Origin: Lamellibrachia columna
Taxonomy: Eukaryota; Annelida; Polychaeta; Sabellida; Siboglinidae
Assembly: GCA_963662155.1 (NCBI GenBank)
Contig: OY759263.1
Coordinates: 41,078,584 to 41,142,583 of the forward strand
Reading direction: 5' to 3'
DNA: 64,000 nt
Positions 9,649 through 22,524 of the stretch are shown here, in pieces. Each line of letters starts with the position of its first letter. The stretch's first letter is position 1. The notes under the pieces are model-generated. The model ran no database searches, was not told the DNA's origin, and worked only from the letters and a program-made list of their open reading frames with translations. The position numbers were made by a program, and so were the translations under genes.

Positions 9649-9683
9649 CTATAGGGGTATATAGGTCGCCGCTAGGGGGCGCT
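9636..9683 (+). promoter_or_regulatory. Two CTCF-like motifs in tandem
   Basis: TCGCCAGGGGGCGCT (9636-9650) and CCGCTAGGGGGCGCT (9669-9683) both match the core of the CTCF consensus (CC-nnn-AGGGGGCGCT) in the same orientation, 33 bases apart. The second spans the right end of the palindrome's left arm and its loop. CTCF sites of this form are known across Bilateria. Binding is inferred. Confidence 0.45.
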
Positions 9684-9709
9684 TAGCGGCGACCTATATA
9701 CCCCTATAG
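9649..9709. repeat. Perfect palindrome, 26-bp arms, 9-base loop
   Basis: Left arm 9649-9674 and right arm 9684-9709 are exact reverse complements, separated by GGGGGCGCT. The arms contain GGGGTATATAGGTCGCC. Such a structure can extrude as a cruciform or hairpin. It could be a small MITE-like element or a transposon terminal structure; no target duplication is evident. Confidence 0.85.
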
Positions 9710-9807
9710 TCGGAGGTACCCAGAAGGCTCTGCGACCGGAAGTCACAGGGACCCTCCCTACTGGTCCACTCTTTTACCTGGTCATTGGAGCACTATAACT
9801 ACTCACA

Positions 9808-10872
9808 GTGGACCAAACTTTGCGTGAACAGCAAGCAGGCTTCAGGCAGGACAGATCGTGTACTGACCAGATTGCAACACTGCGAATCATAGTGGAACAA
9901 TCCATCGAATGGAACTCATCCCTATACATCAACTTTGTTGATTACGAGAAAGCCTTTGACAGTGTGGACAGGGAGACACTCTGGAAAGTGCTAAGACACT
10001 ATGGGGTGCCCAAGAAACTAGTCAACATGATTAAAAACTCCTATGAGGGAATGTCATGCAGAGTTATTCATGAAGGTCAACTTACAAAGAACTTTGAGGT
10101 TATGACGGGGGTGAGACAGGGATGCTTACTGTCACCATTCCTCTTCATTCTAGTCATAGACTGGGTCATGAAAACAGCAACCAAGGAGAAACGAAACGGA
10201 ATCCAGTGGATGATGCTGACCCAACTTGATGACCTGGACTTTGCGGATGACCTTGCACTCCTGAGGTTAAAGATTTCAGATATCTAGGCAGCATAGTGGA
10301 TACGCTTGGAGGGACAGAGGCTGACGTAAAGAAAAGGATCAGCAAAGCAAGGGTAGCTTTCCACCTGTTGAGAAATGTGTGGAAGTCAAAGGTAATTGGA
10401 GAAACCACCAAAATACGCTTGTTTAACACAAATGTAAAGTCTGTGTTGCTGTATGGAGCGGAAACATGGCGAATAGACAAGACCACGCTGAAAAGGATTC
10501 ATACATTTGTCAACCATTGCGTGAGAAGAATTCTGCAAATACACTGGATGGACAGGGTGAGCAACAAAGACCTCTGGGATAGAACACACCAAGCCGAGAT
10601 AGAGATCCTTAAGAGGAGATGGGGATGGCTTGGCCACACCTTGAGAAAGCCAAGCACCAACATAACCAGACAGGTCCTGATGTGGAACCCCCAAGGCAAG
10701 AGAAAGAGGGGAAGACCAAAAAACACCTGGCGTCGTGACCTCGAGGCAGACATCAAGCAAACAGGGAATGGCTGGCAACAACTGGAGAGGATTGCCCAAG
10801 ACAGGGGGCGCTGGAGAAATGTTGTGGATGGCCTATGCTCCAGGAGGAGTTAAGGGCCTAAGTAAGTAAGTT
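9808..10872 (+). pseudogene. LINE family A reverse transcriptase, 5'-truncated copy 1
   Basis: A non-LTR retrotransposon fragment starts in the reverse transcriptase: QAGFRQDRSCTDQ, NFVDYEKAFDSVDRETLW, GVRQGCLLSPFLF, then the catalytic box [11 protein letters not shown] near 10228-10260. An internal deletion with frame change at about 10262 removes the thumb. Reading resumes as FRYLGSIVD and runs through GAETWR and [13 protein letters not shown] to [16 protein letters not shown], ending at 10853. It ends in an AAGTAAGTAAGT tail (10859-10870). The same family appears at 54.9-58.1 kb with the same tail. The exact clade (RTE/Proto2-like or related) cannot be set here. The 5' truncation is typical of LINE insertion. 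Confidence 0.88.
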
Positions 10873-12480
<1,608 letters not shown>

Positions 12481-13323
12481 CTGCACGTTATTAATGGCAG
12501 TAGTGGTCAGCTTCTCTCTCATGAGGCACTGTTTGTCTTTAATAGCTGCTTCATGTCGATAAAAGTCCAACATCATGCATCGCATCGTGATCTCCTGTTT
12601 AGTTTGGTTCGCTTCGATGTGGACAGTAGAACCGTCATTAAAACTAATTCACCAGGTAAATATGCATTCGGCAACTGTTTGTCAGTGCAGAAGGTCAATG
12701 TCATAGTCTACCGGATCTCTTGACCACATCCTTATATCTCAATTGAGGTATGCCTACTGGGTGTTTTCCTTCAGTTAACTCCACATAGGGATCTTCGAAT
12801 GGCGGTGACTTGATGTCCGCTACGACAGAATGCTGCTCAGTGGTGTTGCTGTGCAGCAATGACGAATCTCAAGATTGATGACTTTATCCTGTCATGTCAC
12901 GCCAAGGATCATATCCATATAGTGGAGACGAAAGCTGCTTAGTTTCCGTTCCCCTTTCCGATATGTTGTTTACGTGTTTATGTCATACTAACGACCATTT
13001 TACGTTACCTGGCCACTTTCACTTTTTTAAAAGAATATACGTTTCTTATGATAGAAAAGGCGTCTTCGACTGGGTTACTTTGTTAAATATGGTCATTTCG
13101 TTTGTTCCTAGCGGGGACATATATATATATCTATATTTAACTTTGTTTGACATAGAACGACTTCTGTTCCAAGTTGGTACTGAATTGGGCCTTCCAAAAC
13201 ACAATTGTCAGTGTACAAGATGCGGAAAAACATTTATGTAGCTTAAATAATTACTTTATGCGGCTTCAAATGTAAATAAAATAAAATATATATTTATACT
13301 TTCAGACATTGTGTTAATGGCAT
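12481..13323. other. No gene supported; possible further LINE B relics
   Basis: An open plus-strand stretch at 12,894-13,241 ends with a CQCTRCGKTFM-like Cys pair but has no start context or homology I recognise. The segment next to LINE B may contain more of its degraded 5' part on the minus strand. A poly(A)-like AATAAA-rich stretch lies near 13,275. Confidence 0.4.
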
Positions 13324-13459
13324 AACCAAGCTGATGGAGGGTGCTATATATAATAATAACCAAGCTGATGGAGGGTGCTATATATAATAATAACCAAGCT
13401 GATGGACAGTGCTAGAGATAATAATAACCAAGCTGATGGAGGGTGCTAGAGATAATAAT
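13324..13459. repeat. 34-bp tandem repeat, 4 copies
   Basis: The unit starts AACCAAGCTGATGGAGGG and ends in a TATATA or TAGAGA variant followed by ATAATAAT. Copies start at 13,324, 13,358, 13,392 and 13,426. Copies 1-2 share the TATATA form and 3-4 the AGAGA form. Confidence 0.92.
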
Positions 13460-13784
13460 GACGTTAAAACCTTGTTGTGACTTATCTTACATACTGCTGT
13501 GCAAGTGATCGACATCATTTTAGAGTAATTTTAAATGTAATTTACCTTATGCGTGAACAAAACGTAATGCGCACTCGTTTTGCAAATTGTGTAGACGTTT
13601 TGTAGGGCTATGCAAAAATCCAAGAAACATGTATACGTATCGTTGACTAGCTGAGAAATAAGACCAAAAGCTTTGTGGCAGTAATTTACGTTATGATAAC
13701 TAAATTTATGTGTAACTGTTGCCACGCTTTTGGTTCACTTTGCTTTGAAGTTTTCCACATGTGCACTGTCGTCTCATATGTTGG

Positions 13785-15314
13785 GATAACAGGCTGTGCT
13801 AATACAAATGTACATGCGTATACTACAACACGATTGATAACAGGCTGTGCTAATACAAATGTACATGCGTATACTACAACACGATTGATAACAGGCTGTG
13901 CTAATACAAATGTACATGCGTATACTACAACACGATTGATAACAGGCTGTGCTAATACAAATGTACATGCGTATACTACAACACGATTGATAACAGGCTG
14001 TGCTAATACAAATGTACATGCGTATACTACAACACGATTGATAACAGGCTGTGCTAATACAAATGTACATGCGTATACTACAACACGATTGATAACAGGC
14101 TGTGCTAATACAAATGTACATGCGTATACTACAACACGATTGATAACAGGCTGTGCTAATACAAATGTACATGCGTATACTACAACACGATTGATAACAG
14201 GCTGTGCTAATACAAATGTACATGCGTATACTACAACACGATTGATAACAGGCTGTGCTAATACAAATGTACATGCGTATACTACAACACGATTGATAAC
14301 AGGCTGTGCTAATACAAATGTACATGCGTATACTACAACACGATTGATAACAGGCTGTGCTAATACAAATGTACATGCGTATACTACAACACGATTGATA
14401 ACAGGCTGTGCTAATACAAATGTACATGCGTATACTACAACACGATTGATAACAGGCTGTGCTAATACAAATGTACATGCGTATACTACAACACGATTGA
14501 TAACAGGCTGTGCTAATACAAATGTACATGCGTATACTACAACACGATTGATAACAGGCTGTGCTAATACAAATGTACATGCGTATACTACAACACGATT
14601 GATAACAGGCTGTGCTAATACAAATGTACATGCGTATACTACAACACGATTGATAACAGGCTGTGCTAATACAAATGTACATGCGTATACTACAACACGA
14701 TTGATAACAGGCTGTGCTAATACAAATGTACATGCGTATACTACAACACGATTGATAACAGGCTGTGCTAATACAAATGTACATGCGTATACTACAACAC
14801 GATTGATAACAGGCTGTGCTAATACAAATGTACATGCGTATACTACAACACGATTGATAACAGGCTGTGCTAATACAAATGTACATGCGTATACTACAAC
14901 ACGATTGATAACAGGCTGTGCTAATACAAATGTACATGCGTATACTACAACACGATTGATAACAGGCTGTGCTAATACAAATGTACATGCGTATACTACA
15001 ACACGATTGATAACAGGCTGTGCTAATACAAATGTACATGCGTATACTACAACACGATTGATAACAGGCTGTGCTAATACAAATGTACATGCGTATACTA
15101 CAACACGATTGATAACAGGCTGTGCTAATACAAATGTACATGCGTATACTACAACACGATTGATAACAGGCTGTGCTAATACAAATGTACATGCGTATAC
15201 TACAACACGATTGATAACAGGCTGTGCTAATACAAATGTACATGCGTATACTACAACATGATTGATAACAGGCTGTGCTAATACAAATGTACATGCATAT
15301 ACTACAACATGATT
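13785..15314. repeat. 51-bp minisatellite, 30 copies
   Basis: The unit begins GATAACAGGCTGTGCTAATA and is 51 bases long; 30 copies fill 1,530 bases exactly. By eye copies 1-28 are identical. The last two carry a C-to-T change in ACACGATT, and copy 30 also changes GCGTAT to GCATAT. Because 51 is a multiple of three, long ORFs are open on both strands (528, 544 and 514 codons of a 17-residue repeat). I treat these as by-products, not genes. Confidence 0.97.
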
Positions 15315-16657
15315 GCACATTATGTAATTGATTTCGTTTAACGATTGTCTAATGTTCTAAACTCTCAAAATATTATGTGTCTGCTCATAGGTTTTAAGCG
15401 TCAATAGGTGCTTCCAGTTATTATTTTGTTAAACTGATAATGACATTCCAATATGCAGTATTTGTAACTATGTAAAGTTATTTGTTTGGTAATTTACGTT
15501 ATTTGGATATCTTCCATTACTTCACAGCCAAAGTAATGTTGAACGACACGGTATATTAAGAGAGGGGTATGGTTGTCATTAATACATTCAAAGGGATTTT
15601 TAGTCTTCCAACAGTTCATGCGTTTCTTTTAAACTAAAACAAAAACATAACAACATTTCCTCAGAAGTCCTTATGCTGAACATTTACATAAAGTGTGCTT
15701 CAGATATACTTCTATAAGAAAAATAAACTTAGAATGACATCTCGGACCATAATAATTCCGGATTTCCCATGAAATCGAATCAATTCAGACAATGCCTTCA
15801 AAACCAGAATGCCTGAAGATTAGATTTCAAGAACTAGAGCACCTATTTAGAATTTATCTTCCATAGCTCCTCAGCGTACCGATCCAACTGTTCATGACTG
15901 GAATAGCTGACCGATTATACATTGTCTAACTCGTTTGTTTTGGCGCGCTGCTGGATTTGGATTTCCGAGAATGTTAGGGCAATATAAGTGATACAGAGTA
16001 TGATGACCAACTAAACTTTGCAATAGTTGTAGTTAAAATAGCAATAGTTGTGTAATTTACAGTTTTTCATGGTTCGAATAATAAAAGGCGGTGATATTCT
16101 CATTTAATATATTGTCTACTGGATATTATCCGGAGATGGGATGTTTTTTGGTATTGTCGTAGAGAAATTCTCCGATGAATTTTTTTTCTTAAAATCTTGA
16201 TATAATCTTTTATAAAATAAAATATTTGTTCTAATTGTTTACACAGTCAGCGATAATGGCTTGTGAAACAAGGGCAAGTTGTTCATATCAATATTGAAGT
16301 CAGCAACTTTACATTTTTACATTATCGCTGAAGATGCAGGTGTTACTTATCCATGTTGTTGTTTTAATGTTCACCGTCTATCATATTCAGTTGTCCCTGT
16401 GTCATCAAACTTGATGTTTGAAGTTAGCCGTAATTCTCAGACGTGAAACGTGTGTATGACCACTCTGACATCATCACAAGCGCTAATTGACGTCAGCGTC
16501 GCCATCATACGTCACTGACATCGTTCTGTTGTGCGCTCGTTCGCTGCAGCAAGAATATTCGGGAAAATGCAGTAACCTTGCACATCAGTGCTTCGTTGAA
16601 GTGACGTCTAGAACGTCGGGCGCCAGATTCCGAAACGGAAACCTAAATATTGGTAGG
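15315..16657. other. Intergenic, no feature recognised
   Basis: AT-rich unique-looking sequence with no supported ORF, repeat array or RNA gene. The ORF at 16,487-16,681 has no recognisable feature and crosses the hAT end, so it is not called. Confidence 0.5.
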
Positions 16658-17682
16658 CAGGGTTGGCATGTAACGAAGTAAGCGTACTTCGTTACAATAC
16701 TTAAGTAGTTATTTCAAGTAATTGGCATGCAACGAAGTAGAATTTTGACTAAATACTTGTACTTGTAACGAAGTAGTTTTATTTAAAGTAAAGCGACTTT
16801 TTACTCCGTTACTTTTATTTACTTCACAATATATTTTCGTTACATTTTTTTCCCGAAACCGCTGCTGCCGGTGGCGCTCCACCGTCAACGAAATTTCATA
16901 AACTGTTCATAGTCGCCAGGCCAAATGCTATTAATATCATCCAATCCAGGCCAGTTCGCGATCATATTTGCATACAAACCTCTCTTTGGGAAATCGACGC
17001 AACTACTGTTTTATATCTACGTCAGTGAACGAAGTCTGCCAAATATTGGCATGGGTCAGGTCAAGGCGTTGACATGAAGTGTCACTTCGAGCACACAACG
17101 CTTGAATGCCATCTCAAATCACGATGCAAATGTCTCCATTGCACCATATAATATATTAATCAGTAAGTTTCCAATACGTATTATAAATATTAAAAGTTGC
17201 AATTTCGACAATGTATTGATTATCCCCATACACTGACACAATTCTGATATTCATGAGCGAACACGCATCGTGGATCGAGAACGAGAACCGATTTTCGCCC
17301 ATTGTCAGCAACGCCAACGGCTTTACCGGCGTACGTCAGCATTAAACAGCATTTTACTTTCACGAATAAAATTCATATTAAGATGTTTAATAAATTCATA
17401 ATAACTGTTACTCTACAGAAATAAAAAATAAAGAATTGATACTCTACCATTTGGCAGCATCCTTTCCCAGCAATGCCAATGGCTTATTCAAGCTGACCCA
17501 TAATAAATAATATCAGGGACAGGGACAGGGGCCCTGACAGGGCACTTTTAATTGCAATTAGCAACAGCATTCCTCAGTTGCACTGGTCTGTCTTCTGATC
17601 AATTCTAGCCCCAGCTGGTACCAGGTAACCAGCACAGCTAGCTGCTAAAGCGTGTTGTTTCAATGTTTGTGTGAGCTGATAA

Positions 17683-17851
17683 TGTCGTAGATGGGATTAG
17701 ATTATCGCCAAATATATTTAACAACAACAGCATTCATTTTGGCATCATATCGCACACTATTTATTGTTTAATTCTCATTGGCTGAAAATACAATATTGAC
17801 TAGGCTGGTCACTACAGGGCAGCAGCTAAAGCGCTTGCTCAGTTTATGACA
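17683..17851 (-). repeat. 3' LTR of element G1
   Basis: 169 bp, starting TGTCGTAGATGGGATTAG on the plus strand. It differs from the other LTR at 7 positions by my alignment (about 4%). Confidence 0.93.
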
Positions 17852-17861
17852 TCTCCCTCTT
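17852..17861 (-). other. Polypurine tract of G1
   Basis: AAGAGGGAGA on the minus strand immediately precedes the 3' LTR, the plus-strand priming site of LTR elements. Confidence 0.7.
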
Positions 17862-17902
17862 AAATAAAATGTTCTTCAATTACAGTCTGTCAAAACTTAC
17901 TC

Positions 17903-18760
17903 CTAATCACAAACGTATTCGGCTAACTTCAATGGCCTCCTAATAATTCCTCGAGACGTTTTCTGACGTGTTGTCTTTGCTTGAGTTGGGAACACTCTGG
18001 GTGGCGTCTGTTGTCGACTTGCATCCTCGTGAGTCAATTGCTGGGGTGCATTCGATGATACGTCGACAGGAGCGGTTGTTTCAAGTTGTTTCTCAGCATT
18101 GTTCATGAGGTGTCTGCGGTTTCTGCGATATTCGGCCTTCGCGAGTGACAATATAGGACCGTGGGTGTCCTTCTTTCCGCATCACCACTGCAGGTTCCCA
18201 AACGTTTTCGTGTCGCACACGCACCACACTGCCTGGCTGCAGTTCCGTCAGCCGCTTCGATCCTCTGTCATAGTATTGCTTGTACTTGTCTTGACGTTGC
18301 TGCAGTTGGCGTTGAGCACTGACAACTTGTGGTATCAACAATCTTGATCTTGCTGTCAGCTTGGCATGGAGCATGCGACTCATTAGCATCTGCGCAGGCG
18401 AGAATAATGCACCTGCTAATGGCGTGTTGCGGTACTCCAGCAGTGCTACATACGGGTCTCGTCCTTCGCAGTCCGGCTTTTTCAAGATGCGTTTCAGTGT
18501 TTACACCGCACGTTCACTGTCCGTTTGACTGTGGAAAGTTGGGGCTTGACGTAGTTAGCTTTATGCCCCAGTCTCTGCCAAAGTTGGTGAAATATTGGCT
18601 TGCGAATGGCATGTTGTCACTCATCATCTCTTCTGGAATCCCGTGTCTGGCGAAGATAGAGATGGATGATGACGTTTGATGCAGTCTTGTTTTCCAGCAG
18701 TGCAATTTCAGGATACTTTGAATAAGAGTCAACCGCAACTACGTAGTCGCGACTTTTGAA
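17903..18760 (-). pseudogene. pol: Integrase core and C-terminus of G1, fragmented
   Basis: A segment with HGIPEEMMSDNMPFAS and FPQSNGQ (18,514-18,738) carries the second catalytic Asp of the integrase. Further minus-strand pieces (18,093-18,485: EGRDPYVALLEYRNTP, SVVRVRHENVWEPAVV; 17,903-18,151: AEYRRNRRHL) form the C-terminal domain. At least two frame changes separate these, so no intact integrase remains. Confidence 0.82.
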
Positions 18761-18765
18761 TGTCA

Positions 18766-20005
18766 TTATGTCATCTGCGACCTTCTGCCAAGGTAAGGTC
18801 TTTCCGGAACATCATGTGGAATTACTGGTTCCTTCGGGTTGTTGGCTCTGAATTTGAGGCAGATGTGGCATCTTCCCACAATCGTTTCAATGTCCTGTGA
18901 CATGCCTGGCCAGTACAGAACCGTTCGTCCACGCGTCTTGCACTTATCTGCACCTTGATGACTTTCATGTATGAGCTGTAACATGTCTGGCCTCAGTGTC
19001 TTGGGAACTACTAATCGATCGCCCAGGAATAGTAGTCCTTCTGCCTCACGCAGTTCGTCTCTCACATTCCAGCAGTGCTGCAGCTCTTGTGGAAGTGATC
19101 CCATTTTCCTTGGCCATCCTCTTCTGATGGTGAATTTCAACTGTTGCAGTGCTTCGTCTGTTCTAGTCACATCCTTTAATTCGCGCATTTTGTCTGTGCT
19201 GACCGGCAAGTTATTGACAAGACTGTGTACCATAACTTCTACATCTTCCGCCGCGCCGCACGATGACTCACCCTTTATAAACGCTCTTGATAGGGTGTGT
19301 GCAACATACATATACTTGCCTGGAATGTACTTCACTTCCAGGGTGTATCTCTGCAACTGTAGCATCACTCGCTGCAATCGTGGGGAAGCTTTTGAGATTG
19401 ACTTCTTCAAGATCGATTCTAGCGGCCTGTGATCTGTGTGTACTTCGATGCTCTTCCCATAGACATACTGATGAAATTTGGCGCACGCAAAGCAGATTGC
19501 TAACATCTCTTTCTCAATCTGAGAATAGTTTCTTCAGTTCTTCAGCTGATGTTAACGCGCGTGATGCATATGCTACTGGACGACCTTGTTGGAGAAGGCA
19601 CGCTCCAAGTCCATGTTGGGAAGCATCAGCTTGGACAGTTACAGGCTTGTTTACATCGTAATACTGGAGTGTCGGTGCACTTGTGAGTGCTGTCTTGATC
19701 TTTTCGAGAGCCTGGTCATGTTCATGCTGCCAATCCCACTCAATATCCTGTTTCAGCAGTGAACGTAGTGGGACTGTGATGGCTGATTCATTTGGAATGT
19801 ACTGCGCTAAGTACCGGACCATGCCAAGCAGTCGCTGCAAGTCAGACTTGTTCTCTGGCTTGGGCATCATGACAATAGCCTCCATCTTGGCAGGGTCAGG
19901 CTTCAAGCCGTCAGCTGCAACTATGTGACCCATGTATGTCACATTTGGCACCTTAAACTGCCATTTGCACGACCTTGCGAACAATCGCGTCATGTTCGGT
20001 TTCAT
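18766..20005 (-). pseudogene. pol: RT C-terminus, RNase H and integrase zinc domain of G1
   Basis: The first part (19,514-20,005) holds YMGHIVAADGLKPDP and RLLGMVRYLAQYIPN (RT connection) and VTVQADASQHGLGACLLQ (RNase H, first Asp). After a frame change near 19,510 come VHTDHRPLESILKK and DHRPL-type RNase H sequence, then the integrase HHCC domain with HESHQGADKCKTRGRTVLYW and CHICLKFRAN. The reading degrades near 18,780, at the start of the integrase core. Confidence 0.9.
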
Positions 20006-20770
20006 CTTTGGCCGAGATGATCATGTCATCTGCGATGATTCGGACCCCAGGAATGTCAGCAAAGGTTTCTTCGTTTCGCTTTTGCATTACTTCGCTGGCT
20101 GAGCCGATTCCAAACGGCATACGCTTGAATCTCTTCCTCCCCCATGGAGTGTGGAAAGTACACAGGTGTGATGATTTTTCAGTCAGCTTCACATGCCAGT
20201 ACCCATCTTTCATATCAATCACAGTGAAGATCTGCTTGTCACCTAGCTGACTCTGCACATCGGCTGGTGTAGGTATCTCATACCTCTCGCGCTTGATGGC
20301 TTTGTTCAGTGGCCTTGGATCTAAGCATATTCGCAACGATCCATTCCGCTTCTCAGTGATGACCAGATTGTGGACCCAATCAGTTGGCTCATCTACTCTG
20401 GCGATTATCCCATCACGTTCTAGCTTGTCTAATGTATCTTTCAGCTGTGCGTGTTTAGCGTATGGCACCTTGCGTGGTGTCTGGATGACAGGAGGCACAC
20501 TTGGATCTAGTTCGATGTGGCACTCTTTCTCAAACATGCAAGTACCAGTAAAAATGTCTCTGTACTCATTGAGTAGATCTTCCTTCGTCAGTGGCTTGCT
20601 GTCGTGAGATGCTACACCGTCAATGCGAACGCGCTGCACGAGGTTCATGGATTGGCATGCATCCTTCCCAAGTATAGCAATGTCCGCAGTATCAGTGACG
20701 CAGAACTTCATAAGCTGACTTCTTCCTGTCACAGGGCAAGTTACTCGTAGCTGTGTCTCGCCTACTGGTG
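19953..20770 (-). pseudogene. pol: Reverse transcriptase of G1
   Basis: Continues from the protease in another frame. It contains RKVPYAKHAQLKDTLDKL, DEPTDWVHNLVITEKRNGSL, CLDPRPLNKAIKRERY, FTVIDMKDGYWHVKL and FKRMPFGIGSASEVMQK, the Ty3/Gypsy RT landmarks. The catalytic box reads IIADDMI, a variant of the usual YxDD. The frame is lost around 19,990, after which the RT end and RNase H continue in another frame. Confidence 0.92.
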
Positions 20771-21765
20771 TTATCTTTGCATCTCCAAACGCTGCTAGAA
20801 CTGGCCCTTGCTAGAGGCTTGTTTGGTTGGATGCGACGGTACACATTCACCGGCAACACATTTGCCTGTGCTCCAGTATCAAGCTTGAATGTGACAGGGG
20901 TGTCATTAACCTTAAGTTTTGTTTGCCAGTCATTTGCTTGAATGTCACCAGTGAACAATGTCCCAACAAACAACTGTCCATCGTCTCCTGTACTTTCTGT
21001 GTCTGCCTCACTGCGTAGTGTGTGAACAGGCTTGGAACTCTTTCTGAATCCTCCACCCTGGCATAAGTTTGGAATGTGGTTCATCCCATTGCATTTTTTG
21101 CATGTCTTCCCGTATGCGAGGCATTTACGAGGCGGGTGTACTTGGCCACAGTATTTGCACGGTTGTTTTGACTTACCTTTCCAGCTTTTCTTTCCTGTTC
21201 TGATGGCATGAATATGTGACTGTGAGCTGGACATGGCTTAATACTGCATTTTGCTTGTTTCCGCTGTTCGGCATATGTCCACTGCACGCTCCAGCGACAG
21301 GTCTGCTTCTCGCAGTAATCCTTCCTGCACAGCATTGTCACGTAATCCAAACACTATTTTGTCGCGTATCATATTGTTCTGCTCCTTGAAATCACATTTT
21401 GCCGCTCTGGTTCTCAGTTCCGTGACCCACTGGCCAATCGTCTCGTTTTCGAGCTGGTCCCTTTTCCAGAACTGATGACGCTCAAATACGATGTTTTTGC
21501 GTGGCTCGCAATAAGCTCTCAATTTAGGTAGAACGGTGTTGTAATCCTTACTGTCTTCCTCTTCTGCATATGTAAGAGTCCGATGTATTTCTTGCGCCTC
21601 AGGGCCTGCTGTATGTAACAAGATTGCCACCTGAGTTTCCTTCGCTTTCTTGCCAAGTTCACATGCTACGAAGTACGTCAGAAATTGCTGCTCCCATCTG
21701 CTCCAATTTTGCGCCACGTTGCCGCTAACAAAGTTCATAGGCTCGGGAGACTTTAAAGCATTCAT
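20692..21765 (-). pseudogene. gag: Gag and aspartic protease region of G1, in-frame stop
   Basis: The ATG at 21,765 starts MNALKSPEPMNFVSGN and gives a capsid-like region (about 175 residues). An in-frame TAA at 21,238-21,240 follows, and the same frame then continues into the nucleocapsid with two zinc knuckles, CKYCGQVHPPRKC and CKKCNGMNHIPNLC. A retroviral-type protease with FKLDTGAQANVLP (the DTG-type active site) comes next. The frame is lost near 20,770. Gag packages the RNA; the protease matures the polyprotein. The two knuckles, the first an unusual CCHC form, are typical of this Gypsy group. Confidence 0.88.
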
Positions 21766-21782
21766 CTTGCGTAGACTATTTA

Positions 21783-21799
21783 CTCGCCTCTTGACACCA
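21783..21799 (-). other. Primer-binding site of G1
   Basis: On the minus strand TGGTGTCAAGAGGCGAG directly follows the 5' LTR; TGG pairs with a tRNA CCA end. Element G2 starts its site with the same TGGTGTCA. Confidence 0.7.
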
Positions 21800-21968
21800 T
21801 GTCGTAGATGGGATTAGATTAGCGCCAAATATATTTCACAACAACAGCATTCATTTTGGTATCATATCGCACACTATTTATTGTTTAATTATCATTGGCT
21901 GAAAATACAATATTGACCAGGCTGGTCACTAGAGGGCAGCAGCTAAAGCGCTTGATCAGTTTATGACA
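21800..21968 (-). repeat. 5' LTR of element G1
   Basis: 169 bp, ending TTTATGACA on the plus strand. It contains TCACTAGAGGGCAGCAG (21,926-21,942), close to the CTCF consensus; the other LTR has one change at the core G. Confidence 0.93.
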
Positions 21969-21973
21969 GATAA

Positions 21974-22524
21974 GACATGTCTGGGAAGACATGAGAAGGT
22001 GGGGTTCACAAGCCAGATGGCTTCATCAGCTAGGCATCAAATGTCTTTGTCAATTTTACTATGGGCAGTGCTAGGTGGTATTACCTCTGACCAGTTTCCC
22101 TGAGAGGCTACTACTACTATTATTACTACTGGACTGACCCTCTACCTACTCAGATACAATCACACATGTGTATACATACCCTGTTGTACAATCTAGCTCC
22201 TCCCATACCCCAGTGGAACAGGTTGATAAAAAGACAAAGTGTGCCTCATCATTAATTAAGTTATGTATTTAACTGAAATTATTTGATGGTGGTACATTAA
22301 TGATAATGTAATTTTCCAAGCATCCAAGTGAGCACCATGTTCAAGGGTGGCAGACCGATTGACCAGCTAAGGCTGTCTGGGAACACTTTGTTATAGGCAG
22401 AGTGGTTGCAAAACAGTTGTTAGATGCAGGCTGTGTAATTTATATAATATTACTAAAGTAGTTTTTTGGTGAATTACTTTTACTTTTACTCAAGTATAAA
22501 ATTAAAGTAATTCAGTCAACCCTG
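21974..22524. other. Right part of the hAT-like element, non-coding
   Basis: Non-coding DNA between the Gypsy target duplication and the hAT right end. AT-rich, with TTTACTTTTACTCAAGTA subterminal sequence. No ORF supported. Confidence 0.6.

Larger units (their letters stand above)
17683..21968 (-). mobile_element. Ty3/Gypsy LTR retrotransposon (element G1), minus strand, decayed
   Basis: Two 169-bp LTRs (17,683-17,851 and 21,800-21,968) begin TG and end CA. They flank an internal region with a primer-binding site, gag, protease, reverse transcriptase, RNase H, integrase and a polypurine tract in that order on the minus strand. The 5-bp target duplication is GATAA (17,678-17,682 and 21,969-21,973). 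The order RT-RH-IN marks Ty3/Gypsy; protein style resembles the K02A2.6-like/Mag-type elements. Several frameshifts and an in-frame stop show it is inactive. Confidence 0.93.
16658..22524. mobile_element. hAT-like non-autonomous DNA transposon with nested Gypsy element
   Basis: The left end reads CAGGGTTGGCATGTAACG and the right end is TTCAGTCAACCCTG, giving inverted ends CAGGGTTG. The 8 bases outside are TTGGTAGG (16,650-16,657) on the left and TCGGTAGG (22,525-22,532) on the right, an 8-bp target duplication with one mismatch, as expected for hAT. Subterminal DNA is rich in ACGAAGTA/TACTTCGTTAC and ACTTTTACT repeats, typical of this type. No transposase ORF is visible. A Ty3/Gypsy retrotransposon occupies 17,683-21,968. 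Confidence 0.75.

Noticed and set aside
13785..15314. CRISPR-like array
   Set aside because: Units are contiguous 51-mers without unique spacers, and the setting is an animal genome.
13675..15320. 528-, 544- and 514-codon ORFs encoding 17-residue repeats on both strands
   Set aside because: They follow from a 51-bp unit without stops; openness on both strands and near-identity at DNA level fit a minisatellite, not a protein.
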